A stretch of 5,923 bases of DNA, from positions 7,580-13,502 of the forward strand of contig NZLM01000002.1 of NCBI GenBank assembly GCA_002694245.1, read 5' to 3'. This DNA comes from Methanobacteriota archaeon. Its GTDB lineage: Archaea > Thermoplasmatota > Poseidoniia > Poseidoniales > Poseidoniaceae. The translations under genes and the position numbers were made by a program. Each line of letters begins with the position of its first letter. Within the stretch, counting starts at the first letter, position 1. Below are positions 5,568-5,923 of the stretch, piece by piece. Under the pieces are notes generated by a model that did not search any database, was not told the DNA's origin, and worked only from the letters and a program-made list of their open reading frames with translations.

Positions 5568-5923
5568 ATGGAAGTTTGGCTTGAATCCGGTAGCAAAGTT
5601 CCTGGCGTTGATCGTGTTGTAGATGAGGACCTAATCATTGATGGTAATGCTATTTACATTGAAGGAAAGCAGGTTGGTAGGCGTGTAGACGTCAGTAATT
5701 CATCCGGACAAGCAACTGCGAGGTCGATGGCAGGAAGTGTATCTTGGATTCTACTCGACCTTGGAGAGTGGAAAATGATTCCAATTGAGAACATCATTGC
5801 AGCTTGTGATGGAGGACCAACAAAAGTTGCAGCAAGAATTTCATCTCCTGAACAGGTACTAGGTGCGGCTTTTGCTCTAGAAATTGGAGTTGACGCATTA
5901 CTTGTTCCGAGCGATACCTTGGG
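5568..5923 (+). CDS. aroB': 3-dehydroquinate synthase II (AroB'), 5' part; runs off window
   Basis: The family oxidatively deaminates and cyclises ADH to 3-dehydroquinate using NAD+, the step after AroA'. Only the first 118 codons are present. The signature segment WKMIPIENIIA (68-78) matches the WTIIPLENLIA stretch of MJ1249 and haloarchaeal homologues. It is followed by a TKVAARISSPEQVLGAAFALEIGVDALLVPSD-like block that aligns with VKIVASVNSVDEAKVAYEILEKGTDGVLL of MJ1249. The N-terminal part is unusual. The signature Trp falls at residue 68, against roughly 115 in MJ1249, so about 45 residues of the usual N-terminal region are absent or replaced. The start ATG lies 4 bp after the aroA' stop, and GTGA overlapping that stop sits 4 nt before the ATG as a likely ribosome site, the same arrangement as the permease gene. 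Translational coupling with aroA' is likely. Identity is good; whether the short N-terminus is a lineage trait cannot be told here. Confidence 0.88.
   Translation, partial: MEVWLESGSKVPGVDRVVDEDLIIDGNAIYIEGKQVGRRVDVSNSSGQATARSMAGSVSWILLDLGEWKMIPIENIIAACDGGPTKVAARISSPEQVLGAAFALEIGVDALLVPSDTL

Noticed and set aside
1..5923. CRISPR array, tRNA, rRNA, IS element, phage or defence island
   Set aside because: No regularly spaced repeats, cloverleaf-like segments, terminal inverted repeats, transposase or nuclease motifs were found on either strand; the gaps between genes are all under 90 bp.

Overview
The window looks like archaeal chromosomal DNA, most plausibly from a marine planktonic euryarchaeon of the Marine Group II/III type (Ca. 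Poseidoniia). That placement is an inference. It rests on an HTH_10 (Bat-type) regulator, on the archaeal entry to aromatic synthesis (ADH synthase followed by DHQ synthase II), on TATA-type sequences placed for leaderless transcripts, on GGTGA-type ribosome sites before internal genes, and on moderately AT-rich DNA. There is no rRNA, tRNA, CRISPR, IS element or phage gene in view.

Left part (1-4011, minus strand). Three genes read leftward: a type VII (MacB/LolD-like) ABC ATPase (3328-4011), its double-module FtsX-like permease (859-3300), and, after a 66-bp gap, an open-ended gene (1-792). This last gene encodes a membrane-anchored protein with a long charged helix and a C-terminal DUF2135/YfaP-like domain that runs off the window. 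The ATPase and permease are 27 bp apart and surely form one transporter. The third gene may belong to the same operon or have its own weak promoter.

Middle (4012-4096). A short divergent promoter region separates the ABC operon from the rightward genes. A good TATA box fixes the ATPase start at the internal ATG.

Right part (4097-5923, plus strand). A Bat-type HTH_10 DNA-binding protein is followed after 36 bp by ADH synthase (AroA') and, 4 bp later, by DHQ synthase II (AroB', cut by the window edge). The last two catalyse consecutive steps from 6-deoxy-5-ketofructose 1-phosphate and aspartate semialdehyde to 3-dehydroquinate, replacing DAHP synthase and classical AroB. The regulator lies between the transporter and the aromatic genes and could control either side or neither.

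No wholly new system is demonstrated. The items most worth a second look are the TolA-like DUF2135 protein beside the MacB-type transporter, the unusually short N-terminus of the DHQ synthase II, and the regulator/transporter divergent pair.
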